5,234 nucleotides of DNA. Source: Deltaproteobacteria bacterium. Its GTDB lineage: Bacteria > Desulfobacterota > Desulfarculia > Adiutricales > Adiutricaceae. The notes beneath the pieces are model-generated. The model did no database searches. It was not told the origin of the DNA and worked only from the letters and a program-made list of their open reading frames with translations. Positions 1-5,234 of the stretch are shown here, one piece after another. The translations under genes were made by a program, and so were the position numbers. How positions within the stretch are numbered: position 1 is the first letter of the stretch; every line of letters begins with the position of its first letter. The stretch covers positions 1-5,234 of the forward strand of contig JAITLH010000351.1 in the NCBI GenBank assembly GCA_031277995.1, in the 5' to 3' direction.

Positions 1-32
1 CGGGGCAATCTGGCCAGGGTTGGGAGCTAAGG

Positions 33-118
33 GGCTAGGAGCGTGGCTAAGAAGCGTAGTTCGAAGCGTGGCTAGGAGCGTGGCTAAGAAGCGTAGTTCG
101 AAGCGTGGCTAGGAGCGT
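33..118. repeat. 37-bp tandem repeat, 2.3 copies, upstream of adhE
   Basis: The sequence repeats exactly with a 37-bp period across this interval; the match breaks at 32/69 on the left and 82/119 on the right. Each 37-bp unit is made of three related short blocks: GGCTAGGAGCGT (12), GGCTAAGAAGCGT (13) and AGTTCGAAGCGT (12), each ending in AGCGT. They run as seven blocks in the order A-B-C-A-B-C-A, starting at 33, 45, 58, 70, 82, 95 and 107. The period is not a multiple of three, so a coding role is unlikely. The tract fills the leader of adhE and ends only a few bases before its ribosome binding site, so it would lie in the 5' untranslated region or promoter zone. Its role is unknown; replication slippage is the likely origin. 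Confidence 0.95.
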
Positions 119-122
119 ATTT

Positions 123-128
123 AAGGAG
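123..128 (+). promoter_or_regulatory. Ribosome binding site of adhE, decides the start codon
   Basis: AAGGAG lies 8 bases before the ATG at 137. An in-frame GTG at 128 would give three extra residues, but it overlaps this Shine-Dalgarno sequence and cannot use it. ATG 137 is therefore the better start. Confidence 0.85.
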
Positions 129-136
129 TGGAGTTT

Positions 137-2749
137 ATGGCGGATAAGGTTTATCCCGTGACGAGTGACTTGAATAGTTTGGAGGCGACCGTGGAGCGGG
201 TCAGGGCGGCCCAGAGGGTCTATGCCGAGTATGACCAAGAGCGGGTGGATAGGATTTTCACGGCGGCGGCCAAGGCGGCCAATCGGGCCAGGATACCCTT
301 GGCCCTGATGGCGGTCGAGGAAACGGGCATGGGGGTCATGGAGGACAAGGTCATAAAAAACCATTACGCCTCCGAGTATGTCCATAACGCCTATTGGGAT
401 ACGGTCACCTGCGGCGTCATTGAGGAAAACAAGGGGGCCGGGTATAAAAAGATCGCCCAGCCCATGGGCTTAATCGCCGCGGTCATACCCACGACCAATC
501 CCACCTCGACGGTCATTTTTAAGGTATTACTTTGTTTAAAGACCAGAAACGGCATCGTCATTAGCCCCCATCCCAGATCCAAGCTTTGCAGCGTGGCCGC
601 GGCCAAGATCTTATTGGGGGCGGCGGTGGAAGCCGGGGCGCCGGAGGATATCATCGGCTGGATTGACGTTCCGGGCTTGGAACTTACGACTAAGGTCATG
701 TCGGACTCGGATTTAATCTTGGCCACCGGGGGCCCGGGCATGGTCAAGGCGGCCTATTCGTCGGGTAAACCCGCCCTGGGCGTGGGCTCGGGTAACGTTC
801 CGGTCGTAATCGACGAGAGCGCCGACGTCGTTTTGGCCGTAAACTCCATAATTTTGTCCAAGACCTTCGATAACGGCATGATCTGCGCTTCGGAGCAGGC
901 CGTGATCGCCTTGGAGGGGGTTTACGAAGAGGTCAAAAGGGAATTTATCAAACGGGGCTGCTACGTATTTAAAAGCGAAGAGATGGATCCGATTCGGAAA
1001 ACCATCATGGTTAACGGGGCCGTGAGCGCGGCCATCGTGGGCCAAAAGGCCGTAAAGATCGCCGGAATGGCCGGCATCATCGTCCCCGAGGAAACGAAGA
1101 TTTTGATCGGCGAAGTGGAGAAGGTCGATTTAAGCGAGGAATTCGCCCACGAAAAACTTTCGCCCGTTTTGGCCTTGTATCGGGCCCAAGGCTTTGGCCA
1201 GGCCGTGGAAAAGGCCCAAAGGCTAGTCGAGGACGGGGGCCTGGGGCACACGGCCTCGATATATTTGGACGCGGATAACCAAAGGGACAAGATCGAAGAG
1301 TTTACCAAAAAACTTAGGACCTGCCGGATCTTGGTCAATACCCCCTCCTCCCACGGCGGGATCGGGGACTTGTATAACTTTAAGCTCTCCCCCTCTTTGA
1401 CCTTGGGTTGCGGCACCTGGGGCGGTAACGGGGTTAGCGAAAACGTCGGGGTCAAGCATCTTTTAAACTACAAAATCGTGGCCGAGAGAAGAGAAAACAT
1501 GCTTTGGTTTAGGACTCCCCCCAAGGTTTACATGAAAAGGGGCTCTCTTGAGGTGGCCTTGGAAGAATTGGTTACCGCCTTGGGCAAAAAGAGAATTTTC
1601 ACCGTGACCGATTCGTTTTTGTACAAAAGCGGCCATTTAAAGCCCCTCATCGAAAAACTCGACTCCCTTAAGGTCGATAGGGACGTCTTTTTTGAGGTGG
1701 AACCCGATCCCACCCTGGCCAGCGCCAAAGCCGGGGCGGCCCGGATTAAGGCCTTTGAACCCGACGCCATCGTGGCCGTGGGCGGGGGCAGCGCCATGGA
1801 CGCGGCCAAGATCATGTGGCTACTCTATGAGCGGCCCGAGGCGGACTTTTTGGACTTGGCCATGCGCTTAATGGACATACGCAAAAGGGTTATCAAATAC
1901 CCCAAACTGGGGAAAAAAGCCCTCTTCGTGGCCGTTCCGACCACGGCCGGGACGGGTTCCGAGGTTACCCCCTTTGCCGTCATTACCGACGAGACCACCG
2001 GCCTTAAGTACCCTTTGGCCGACTATGAGCTGATGCCGGAAATGGCCGTGGTGGACGCCGATCTCCAGATGGGCGCCCCGCCGGGCTTAACGGCCGCGAG
2101 CGGCATCGACGCGGCCGTCCACGCTTTGGAGGCCCACGCCTCGATGTTGGCCACGCCCTATACCGATTCCTTGGCCCTGGGGGCCTTGGAGCTTATTTTT
2201 GAGCATCTGCCGGCCGCCTACGAGCTGGGGGCCAAGGCGCCCTTGGCCCGGGAAAAAATGGCCGACGCCGCCACCATGGCGGGAATGGCCTTCGCCAACG
2301 CCTTTTTGGGGGTCTGCCACTCGATGGCCCATAAGCTGGGGGCCTATTTCCATTTGCCCCATGGGGTGGCCAACGCCCTTTTGATTAACCGGGTCATTTC
2401 GTATAACGCTTCCGAGGTCCCGACCAAGATGGGCACCTTTCCCCAATACGCCTATCCCCAGGCCCTAAAGCGTTACGCGGGGGTCGCGAAGAAACTGGGC
2501 TTTGGGGGCCAAAGCGATGAGGAAAGCCTCAAAAATTTACTTGGAAAATTAAGCGAGCTTAAGCGTAAGGTGGGCTTAAAGCCCAGTATCGAGGCTTATG
2601 GGATAAAGGAAGACGATTTCATGGCCAAACTGGACGCCATGAGTTTGGCCGCCTTTGACGATCAGTGTACCGGCGCCAATCCCCGCTATCCGCTGGTCGC
2701 GGAGATTAAGGCCATATATCTGGACGCTTACCGTGGGAAGGGGGAGTAA
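137..2749 (+). CDS. adhE: Bifunctional acetaldehyde-CoA / iron-dependent alcohol dehydrogenase (AdhE)
   Basis: This cytoplasmic enzyme reduces acetyl-CoA to acetaldehyde and then to ethanol, using two NADH, and so re-oxidises NADH during fermentation. The 870-residue protein has the usual two-domain layout and near-usual length (E. coli AdhE is 891). The N-terminal CoA-acylating aldehyde dehydrogenase domain (about 1-440) contains PTTNPTS (118-124), GSGN (217-220) and the catalytic cysteine Cys250 in NGMICASEQ. The C-terminal iron alcohol dehydrogenase domain (about 450-870) contains the NAD-binding GGGS (549-552). Its metal ligands are Asp658, His662, His728 (CHSMAHK) and His742 (LPHG), matching E. 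coli D653/H657/H723/H737 at a constant offset of five. The conserved GANPRYPL motif sits near the C-terminus, and the tail after it is shorter than in E. coli. AdhE proteins are known to polymerise into spirosomes; nothing visible here argues against that. All catalytic residues are present and there is no frameshift. The stop is followed after three bases by a duplicated copy of the gene's own 3' end, then by a kinase gene. I see no clear promoter in the 127 bases upstream. Confidence 0.97.
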   Translation: MADKVYPVTSDLNSLEATVERVRAAQRVYAEYDQERVDRIFTAAAKAANRARIPLALMAVEETGMGVMEDKVIKNHYASEYVHNAYWDTVTCGVIEENKGAGYKKIAQPMGLIAAVIPTTNPTSTVIFKVLLCLKTRNGIVISPHPRSKLCSVAAAKILLGAAVEAGAPEDIIGWIDVPGLELTTKVMSDSDLILATGGPGMVKAAYSSGKPALGVGSGNVPVVIDESADVVLAVNSIILSKTFDNGMICASEQAVIALEGVYEEVKREFIKRGCYVFKSEEMDPIRKTIMVNGAVSAAIVGQKAVKIAGMAGIIVPEETKILIGEVEKVDLSEEFAHEKLSPVLALYRAQGFGQAVEKAQRLVEDGGLGHTASIYLDADNQRDKIEEFTKKLRTCRILVNTPSSHGGIGDLYNFKLSPSLTLGCGTWGGNGVSENVGVKHLLNYKIVAERRENMLWFRTPPKVYMKRGSLEVALEELVTALGKKRIFTVTDSFLYKSGHLKPLIEKLDSLKVDRDVFFEVEPDPTLASAKAGAARIKAFEPDAIVAVGGGSAMDAAKIMWLLYERPEADFLDLAMRLMDIRKRVIKYPKLGKKALFVAVPTTAGTGSEVTPFAVITDETTGLKYPLADYELMPEMAVVDADLQMGAPPGLTAASGIDAAVHALEAHASMLATPYTDSLALGALELIFEHLPAAYELGAKAPLAREKMADAATMAGMAFANAFLGVCHSMAHKLGAYFHLPHGVANALLINRVISYNASEVPTKMGTFPQYAYPQALKRYAGVAKKLGFGGQSDEESLKNLLGKLSELKRKVGLKPSIEAYGIKEDDFMAKLDAMSLAAFDDQCTGANPRYPLVAEIKAIYLDAYRGKGE
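2740..2746 (+). promoter_or_regulatory. Ribosome binding site inside the adhE 3' end (copy 1)
   Basis: GGGGGAG encodes the final Gly-Glu of AdhE and also sits 6 bases before the ATG at 2753. It is a duplicated twin of the site that serves the kinase gene. The adhE stop TAA lies between this site and that ATG, an arrangement suited to translational coupling. Confidence 0.6.
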
Positions 2750-2752
2750 ACG

Positions 2753-2854
2753 ATGACCGAGAAAATTGGAGTACCCGGCGCTAACCCCCGTTATCCGCTG
2801 GTCGCGGAGATCAAAGCCATTTATCTGGACGCTTACCGTGGGAAGGGGGAGTAA
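2753..2854 (+). pseudogene. 33-codon ORF repeating the AdhE C-terminus (relict or micro-ORF)
   Basis: This ORF begins with MTEKI, the same first five residues as the downstream kinase, continues through Gly-Val-Pro, and then repeats the AdhE tail from GANPRYPL to RGKGE and TAA. It has its own ribosome binding site (2740-2746), a start three bases after the adhE stop, and a stop three bases before the kinase start. It therefore sits as a complete mini-cistron between the two genes. It lacks any catalytic part of AdhE. The best reading is a by-product of the tandem duplication, or the last remnant of a second adhE copy removed by deletion. Because all differences from the true adhE tail are synonymous, either the peptide or its parent gene was under protein-level selection while they diverged. 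Whether it is translated cannot be judged from sequence alone. Confidence 0.55.
2845..2851 (+). promoter_or_regulatory. Ribosome binding site of the kinase gene (copy 2)
   Basis: GGGGGAG lies 6 bases before ATG 2858, with the stop of the 33-codon ORF in between. The TAA at 2852-2854 is in the same frame as the kinase, so translation cannot start further upstream and ATG 2858 is the first possible start. Confidence 0.8.
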
Positions 2855-2857
2855 ACG

Positions 2858-3607
2858 ATGACCGAGAAAATCGTTTTGGCCCAAAGGGAGCACAAAAGCG
2901 TGGAACGCCAAGGCCAACTGGTTTACAAGATCTTTGACGGCCACTTTCCCATATCGGACGTTTTAAACGAGGCCTTAAACCAAGCCCGGGTCTGGGAGTC
3001 GGGTTTGTCTATTCCCAAAGTCCTTGAGATACAAAGGTTGGGCGATCGCTTGGCCATTGTCATGGAACACGTTGGGGGCGAGCCCTTGGATAAGATCATG
3101 GATCGAAACCCCCAAAAGGCCGGGGAATTAATGAACCGGTTTGTCGATATCCAGCTGGAGACCCAGAGCCGGACGGTAAGGCTTTTAAACGTCATGAAGG
3201 AGAAGATGGTTAGGCAAATTTCCGAGGCCCCCTTGGACCCGACCATCCGCTACGATCTGCACACCCGGGTGGAAGCCATGCCCCGGAAAACCAAGCTCTG
3301 CCACGGGGATTTCAATCCCTCCAACGTTTTAATAAATGAGGACGGGAGCCATGCCATTTTGGACTGGTCCCACGCCACCCAGGGCGATCCCGCGGCCGAC
3401 GCGGCCCGGACGTATTTGATTTTTAAACTCCTGGGCCAAAACGAACGGGCCGAGGCCTACGCGGAAACTTATTGCTTAAAGGCGGCCATTAAGAGAAATG
3501 AGGTCAATAAGTGGCTCCCCATCGTGGCCGGCTGCCAAACCCTTAAAGGCGACGATAAGGAAAAAGAATTTTTGCTTAGATGGGTAAACGTCTTTGAGTT
3601 TGAATGA
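2858..3607 (+). CDS. Phosphotransferase of the APH / choline kinase superfamily, substrate unknown
   Basis: The 249-residue protein has the hallmarks of the protein-kinase-like aminoglycoside phosphotransferase fold. A likely ATP-binding lysine is Lys24 in LVYKIFD. The hinge region (about 65-80) contains AIVMEHVGGEPL. The catalytic loop is CHGDFNPSNVL, with His149, catalytic Asp151 and Asn156. The metal-binding segment ILDWSHATQGDP has Asp169, followed by the AADAAR helix typical of the family. Members transfer phosphate from ATP to a hydroxyl group on small molecules such as aminoglycosides, choline, homoserine or sugars. The motifs place the fold securely but do not identify the substrate, and nothing specifically points to antibiotic resistance. 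There is no signal peptide or membrane segment, so it should be cytoplasmic. It follows adhE in the same direction with only the 33-codon ORF between, and the first terminator comes after it, so co-transcription with adhE is likely. The protein is short for the superfamily and has a compact N-lobe. Confidence 0.85.
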   Translation: MTEKIVLAQREHKSVERQGQLVYKIFDGHFPISDVLNEALNQARVWESGLSIPKVLEIQRLGDRLAIVMEHVGGEPLDKIMDRNPQKAGELMNRFVDIQLETQSRTVRLLNVMKEKMVRQISEAPLDPTIRYDLHTRVEAMPRKTKLCHGDFNPSNVLINEDGSHAILDWSHATQGDPAADAARTYLIFKLLGQNERAEAYAETYCLKAAIKRNEVNKWLPIVAGCQTLKGDDKEKEFLLRWVNVFEFE

Positions 3608-3631
3608 AAAAAGTTAACGCTCGAGCGGACC

Positions 3632-3667
3632 AAAAAAAAGCCGGCCCCAGGGGGCCGGCTTTTTTTT
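3632..3667. terminator. Bidirectional intrinsic terminator between convergent genes
   Basis: This is a perfect 36-bp palindrome. Eight A (3632-3639) are followed by GCCGGCCCC (3640-3648), a two-base centre AG, the complementary GGGGCCGGC (3651-3659), then eight T (3660-3667). Read on either strand it is a strong GC hairpin followed by a U-run, so it can end both the adhE-kinase transcript (kinase stop at 3607) and the nuoN transcript. The nuoN stop codon (TAA, complement of 3666-3668) overlaps the outer two bases of the T-tract, so there is no spacer between nuoN and its terminator. Confidence 0.95.
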
Positions 3668-5126
3668 AGGGGAAAAGCGTTCGGGAGGCTTCCAAAACTA
3701 GGCTCCAGACTGGTCCCGGGAGTACGCCCATAAGAATCACTAAGAGGCCCAGGACCAGGGCGCCCAGGGTGGAAACGAGGGAGCGATCGAGCGCGAGGGT
3801 TTGGGCGCCGTGGGCGGGAATTTCTTCCTCGGTATAGGCGTGGCGGACCAGGGATAGGTAGTAAAAGATGGCGATGGCCGTGTTTACGCAAACGACGATA
3901 ACCAGCCAGTCGTAGCCATGGCCCCAGGCCGAGGTGATTAGCCAAAGTTTTCCGATAAAGCCGACCGTGGGCGGAAGGCCCACTAAGGAAAAGGCCGCGC
4001 ATAGGAGGGCCAGGGCCAGTAAGGGCGAACGATCCGATAGGCCGTTTAGGTCTTGGTAGGTAAGGTTTCGGCCGTCGGCCGAGAGGCGGCAAATGACCCA
4101 AAAGCAAAGGAGGTTCATTAGGACGTAGGCCATGGCGTAAAAGGCCGAGGCGGCCAGGCCCTCGGGGGTCCCGGAGACCAGGCCCACCAGGATGTAGCCG
4201 GCGTGGGCCACCGAGGAAAAACCCAGCATGCGTTTAAGGTCCTTTTGGGCCAGGGCGCAAAGGTTTCCGTAGGTAATCGAGGCCGCCGCCAAAAAGGCCA
4301 GGATGTCGGTTAGCTCCAAGCCCGGGGTTAAGGGGGCGGCCAGGCGAATCAAGACCACGATGGCCCCAAGCTTGGGTAATGTCGCCACGAAAGCGGCCGT
4401 TTCGTTTCCGGCCCCCTGATAGACGTCCGGGCACCAAAAGTGGAAGGGAAAGAGGGCCAGCTTAAAAAACATGCCGCCCAGAAAAAGCGACAAACCAACG
4501 ACCGCCAGGGGATTTGTGGCCAAGGTCCAGTCCAGGCCACTTAAAGCGGTTATGAAGGTCACGTGCTGGGTCGCGATAACCAAGCTTAGCCCGTAGAGGG
4601 CCAGGGCCGTGGCCGCCGCCCCAAAGAGGATGTATTTGAGCCCGGCCTCGGCGGCTTCCCTGGAGTGGGAGCGCTTGGGGATTAGGACGTAAAGGGAGTA
4701 GGAAGAAAGCTCCATGGCCAGGTAAACGGAAACGAGCTCGGCGGCCGAGGACAAAAGGATTAAGCCAAAGGCCGAAAGGGTCAAAAACAGGTAGTAATCG
4801 GGCTTTTGGTCGGGTTTGACGGTGGGAAGCTTAAGGGAATTAAACCAGGCCACCAAATAGCCAAGGGAGATGAGGATCTTAAAAAACTGGCTGAGGCCGT
4901 CAACTTGGTAGGCCCCAAAAAACTGGACCGAGGGGTTACCCACTAGGTTTGGCGTCGAGGCGCAGGCCCAAAGGGCCGAAACGATGGCGGCCAAGGGGCA
5001 CAGGGCCAAAATGGCCGCGACGATTTTTGGGTTTTTTATGAGGGCCGCCCCGAAAAGTATCACCACCAATGCCAAAAAGACCAGTTCGGGCCCGAGGTGG
5101 CCAAGGTTTAGATTCAATCCTTCCAT
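3666..5126 (-). CDS. nuoN: NADH-quinone oxidoreductase subunit N (complex I, NuoN)
   Basis: NuoN is an antiporter-like integral membrane subunit of respiratory complex I, thought to carry one of the proton channels driven by NADH oxidation and quinone reduction. The 486-residue product (numbered here from ATG 5126) is hydrophobic throughout, with many predicted membrane spans, and matches the family length (E. coli 485). Family segments in order are AMELSSYSLYVL (138-149), EAGLKYILFGAAATALALYG (160-179), FFKLALFPFHFWCPDVYQGA (220-239), AQKDLKRMLGFSSVAHAGY (293-311) and LVGLPPTVGFIGKLW (381-395). The charged residues of the proton path are kept: Glu139, Lys164, Lys222, His229, Lys252 and Lys393, corresponding to E. 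coli E133, K158, K217, H224, K247 and K395. An in-frame GTG at 5129 could add one residue, but ATG 5126 has better ribosome-binding-site spacing. nuoN is normally the last gene of the nuo operon. That fits the terminator directly after it and implies that the rest of the operon lies beyond the right edge. Confidence 0.96.
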   Translation of the reverse strand: MEGLNLNLGHLGPELVFLALVVILFGAALIKNPKIVAAILALCPLAAIVSALWACASTPNLVGNPSVQFFGAYQVDGLSQFFKILISLGYLVAWFNSLKLPTVKPDQKPDYYLFLTLSAFGLILLSSAAELVSVYLAMELSSYSLYVLIPKRSHSREAAEAGLKYILFGAAATALALYGLSLVIATQHVTFITALSGLDWTLATNPLAVVGLSLFLGGMFFKLALFPFHFWCPDVYQGAGNETAAFVATLPKLGAIVVLIRLAAPLTPGLELTDILAFLAAASITYGNLCALAQKDLKRMLGFSSVAHAGYILVGLVSGTPEGLAASAFYAMAYVLMNLLCFWVICRLSADGRNLTYQDLNGLSDRSPLLALALLCAAFSLVGLPPTVGFIGKLWLITSAWGHGYDWLVIVVCVNTAIAIFYYLSLVRHAYTEEEIPAHGAQTLALDRSLVSTLGALVLGLLVILMGVLPGPVWSLVLEASRTLFP

Positions 5127-5234
5127 CACTTGACCTCCTTGGGTTGGGTTGGGAGAGCTCCGTTAGAGGGGCTGGGCGCGGCTAGAGACGGGCTTGGCCC
5201 GGCTTGGGGCCCGGCTAGGGGCGATGCTTGGGGG
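5126..5234 (-). CDS. Possible 3' end of the upstream nuo gene (partial; nuoM by position only)
   Basis: One minus-strand frame is open from the window edge for 35 codons and stops at TGA (5128-5126), sharing one base with the nuoN ATG in a TGATG overlap typical of translationally coupled operon genes. The encoded tail is Pro/Ala/Ser/Gly-rich and ends in KEVK, with the nuoN ribosome binding site inside its last codons. nuoM usually precedes nuoN, so this could be a low-complexity C-terminal extension of NuoM, but no NuoM family motif is visible. A second minus-strand frame is also open from the edge and ends at TAA (5165-5163), so the true frame is uncertain. The tract also resembles the non-coding repeat before adhE, so it may instead be an intergenic spacer. 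Confidence 0.35.
   Translation of the reverse strand, partial: PQASPLAGPQAGPSPSLAAPSPSNGALPTQPKEVK
5134..5140 (-). promoter_or_regulatory. Ribosome binding site of nuoN, decides the start codon
   Basis: On the minus strand AAGGAGG (5140 down to 5134) is a full-consensus Shine-Dalgarno sequence. It lies 7 bases before ATG 5126 and only 4 bases before the alternative GTG 5129, so ATG is favoured. Confidence 0.88.
5170..5234. repeat. Degenerate 10-13-bp GGCT-starting repeat tract, continuing past the window edge
   Basis: Read on the + strand, the interval divides into blocks that each begin with GGCT: GGCTGGGCGC (5170), GGCTAGAGACG (5180), GGCTTGGCCC (5191), GGCTTGGGGCCC (5201), GGCTAGGGGCGAT (5213), then a partial GCTTGGGGG (5226, lacking the first G). 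Block length and the GGCTAGG core resemble the blocks of the tract upstream of adhE. The copies are much more diverged here than there. Confidence 0.6.

Larger units (their letters stand above)
2670..2871. repeat. Imperfect tandem duplication of the adhE 3' end and downstream start region
   Basis: Copy 1 (2670-2766) and copy 2 (2775-2871) are each 97 bp and lie 105 bp apart, exactly 35 codons. Each contains the last 26 AdhE codons and TAA (copy 2 starts with CCC where copy 1 has ACC), the G-rich ribosome binding site, the ACG spacer and the start ATGACCGAGAAAAT. The last 50 bp are identical. The first 47 bp carry six mismatches: 2677/2782, 2680/2785, 2686/2791, 2707/2812, 2710/2815 and 2716/2821. 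All six are third-position synonymous changes in the adhE frame (Ala, Asn, Arg, Ile, Lys, Ile). At the left junction, allowing one inserted C, similarity extends a few more bases (GTACC-GGCG against GTACCCGGCG). The substitutions argue against a simple assembly duplication. Confidence 0.95.

Noticed and set aside
2..112. Open frame on the + strand from the left edge to a TAG at 110-112 (a possible 3' end of an upstream gene)
   Set aside because: Most of it runs through the 37-bp repeat, whose period shifts the reading frame at each copy, and the encoded stretch is a low-complexity basic sequence with no family signal. Chance openness is the simpler reading.
1..136. A sigma-70 promoter before adhE
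   Set aside because: No convincing -35/-10 pair was found. The only TATTTA-like box (about 119-123) overlaps the ribosome binding site and is too close to the start codon.
961..1455. Long minus-strand open frame opposite adhE (about 164 codons)
   Set aside because: It lies fully antisense to a clearly functional adhE, has no ribosome binding site that I could identify and no recognisable domain. Such shadows are expected from the GCC/GGC/TTG-biased codon use here.
2858..3607. Calling the kinase an aminoglycoside resistance gene
   Set aside because: Only the general APH-fold motifs are visible. The superfamily includes many metabolic kinases, and there is no mobile element or other resistance gene nearby.
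3618..3627. Ten-base palindrome CGCTCGAGCG after the kinase stop
   Set aside because: It has no loop and no following T-run, and lies just before a far stronger terminator. It is short enough to be chance.
3469..4107. Minus-strand open frame of about 212 codons crossing the terminator
   Set aside because: It overlaps the 3' end of nuoN in another frame, crosses the bidirectional terminator and runs antisense into the kinase gene. Its product is an Arg/Pro/Gly-rich sequence typical of an out-of-frame reading.

Overview
The window reads as a piece of a bacterial chromosome from an organism that has both a fermentative ethanol pathway and a 14-subunit-type respiratory complex I. That suggests a facultative or strict anaerobe with a Gram-negative-style nuo operon. 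I cannot name the taxon. Protein genes fill most of the window, are moderately GC-rich, and favour GCC, GGC and TTG codons.

Layout, left to right. (1) Positions 1-136 are a non-coding leader dominated by a higher-order tandem repeat: a 37-bp unit, itself built of three 12-13-mers, present about 2.3 times. It is followed by a strong ribosome binding site. (2) A full-length adhE (+ strand) encodes bifunctional acetaldehyde-CoA/alcohol dehydrogenase with both active sites intact. (3) A 97-bp segment covering the end of adhE, its stop codon, the next ribosome binding site and the next start codon is present twice in tandem, with a 105-bp period. The extra copy creates a 33-codon ORF that repeats the AdhE C-terminus. 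The six differences between the copies within the AdhE coding part are all synonymous. (4) An aminoglycoside-phosphotransferase/choline-kinase-fold gene (+ strand) follows and is probably co-transcribed with adhE. (5) A perfect 36-bp palindrome with an A-tract and a T-tract forms a bidirectional terminator between the convergent transcription units. (6) A complete nuoN (- strand) encodes the antiporter-like membrane subunit N of NADH-quinone oxidoreductase. (7) At the right edge lies a GC-rich tract of 10-13-bp GGCT-starting repeats. On the minus strand it may be the 3' end of the preceding nuo gene, with a TGATG stop/start overlap at nuoN.

Functionally, two NADH-reoxidising routes meet tail to tail. 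AdhE converts acetyl-CoA to ethanol and regenerates NAD+ without an external acceptor. NuoN is part of the respiratory machine that oxidises NADH and pumps protons. The kinase's substrate cannot be read from the sequence. The core genes are ordinary. The most unusual content is at the joints: the duplicated adhE tail and the related GGCT-type repeat tracts at the two ends of the window. I found no RNA gene, CRISPR array, insertion sequence or convincing promoter.
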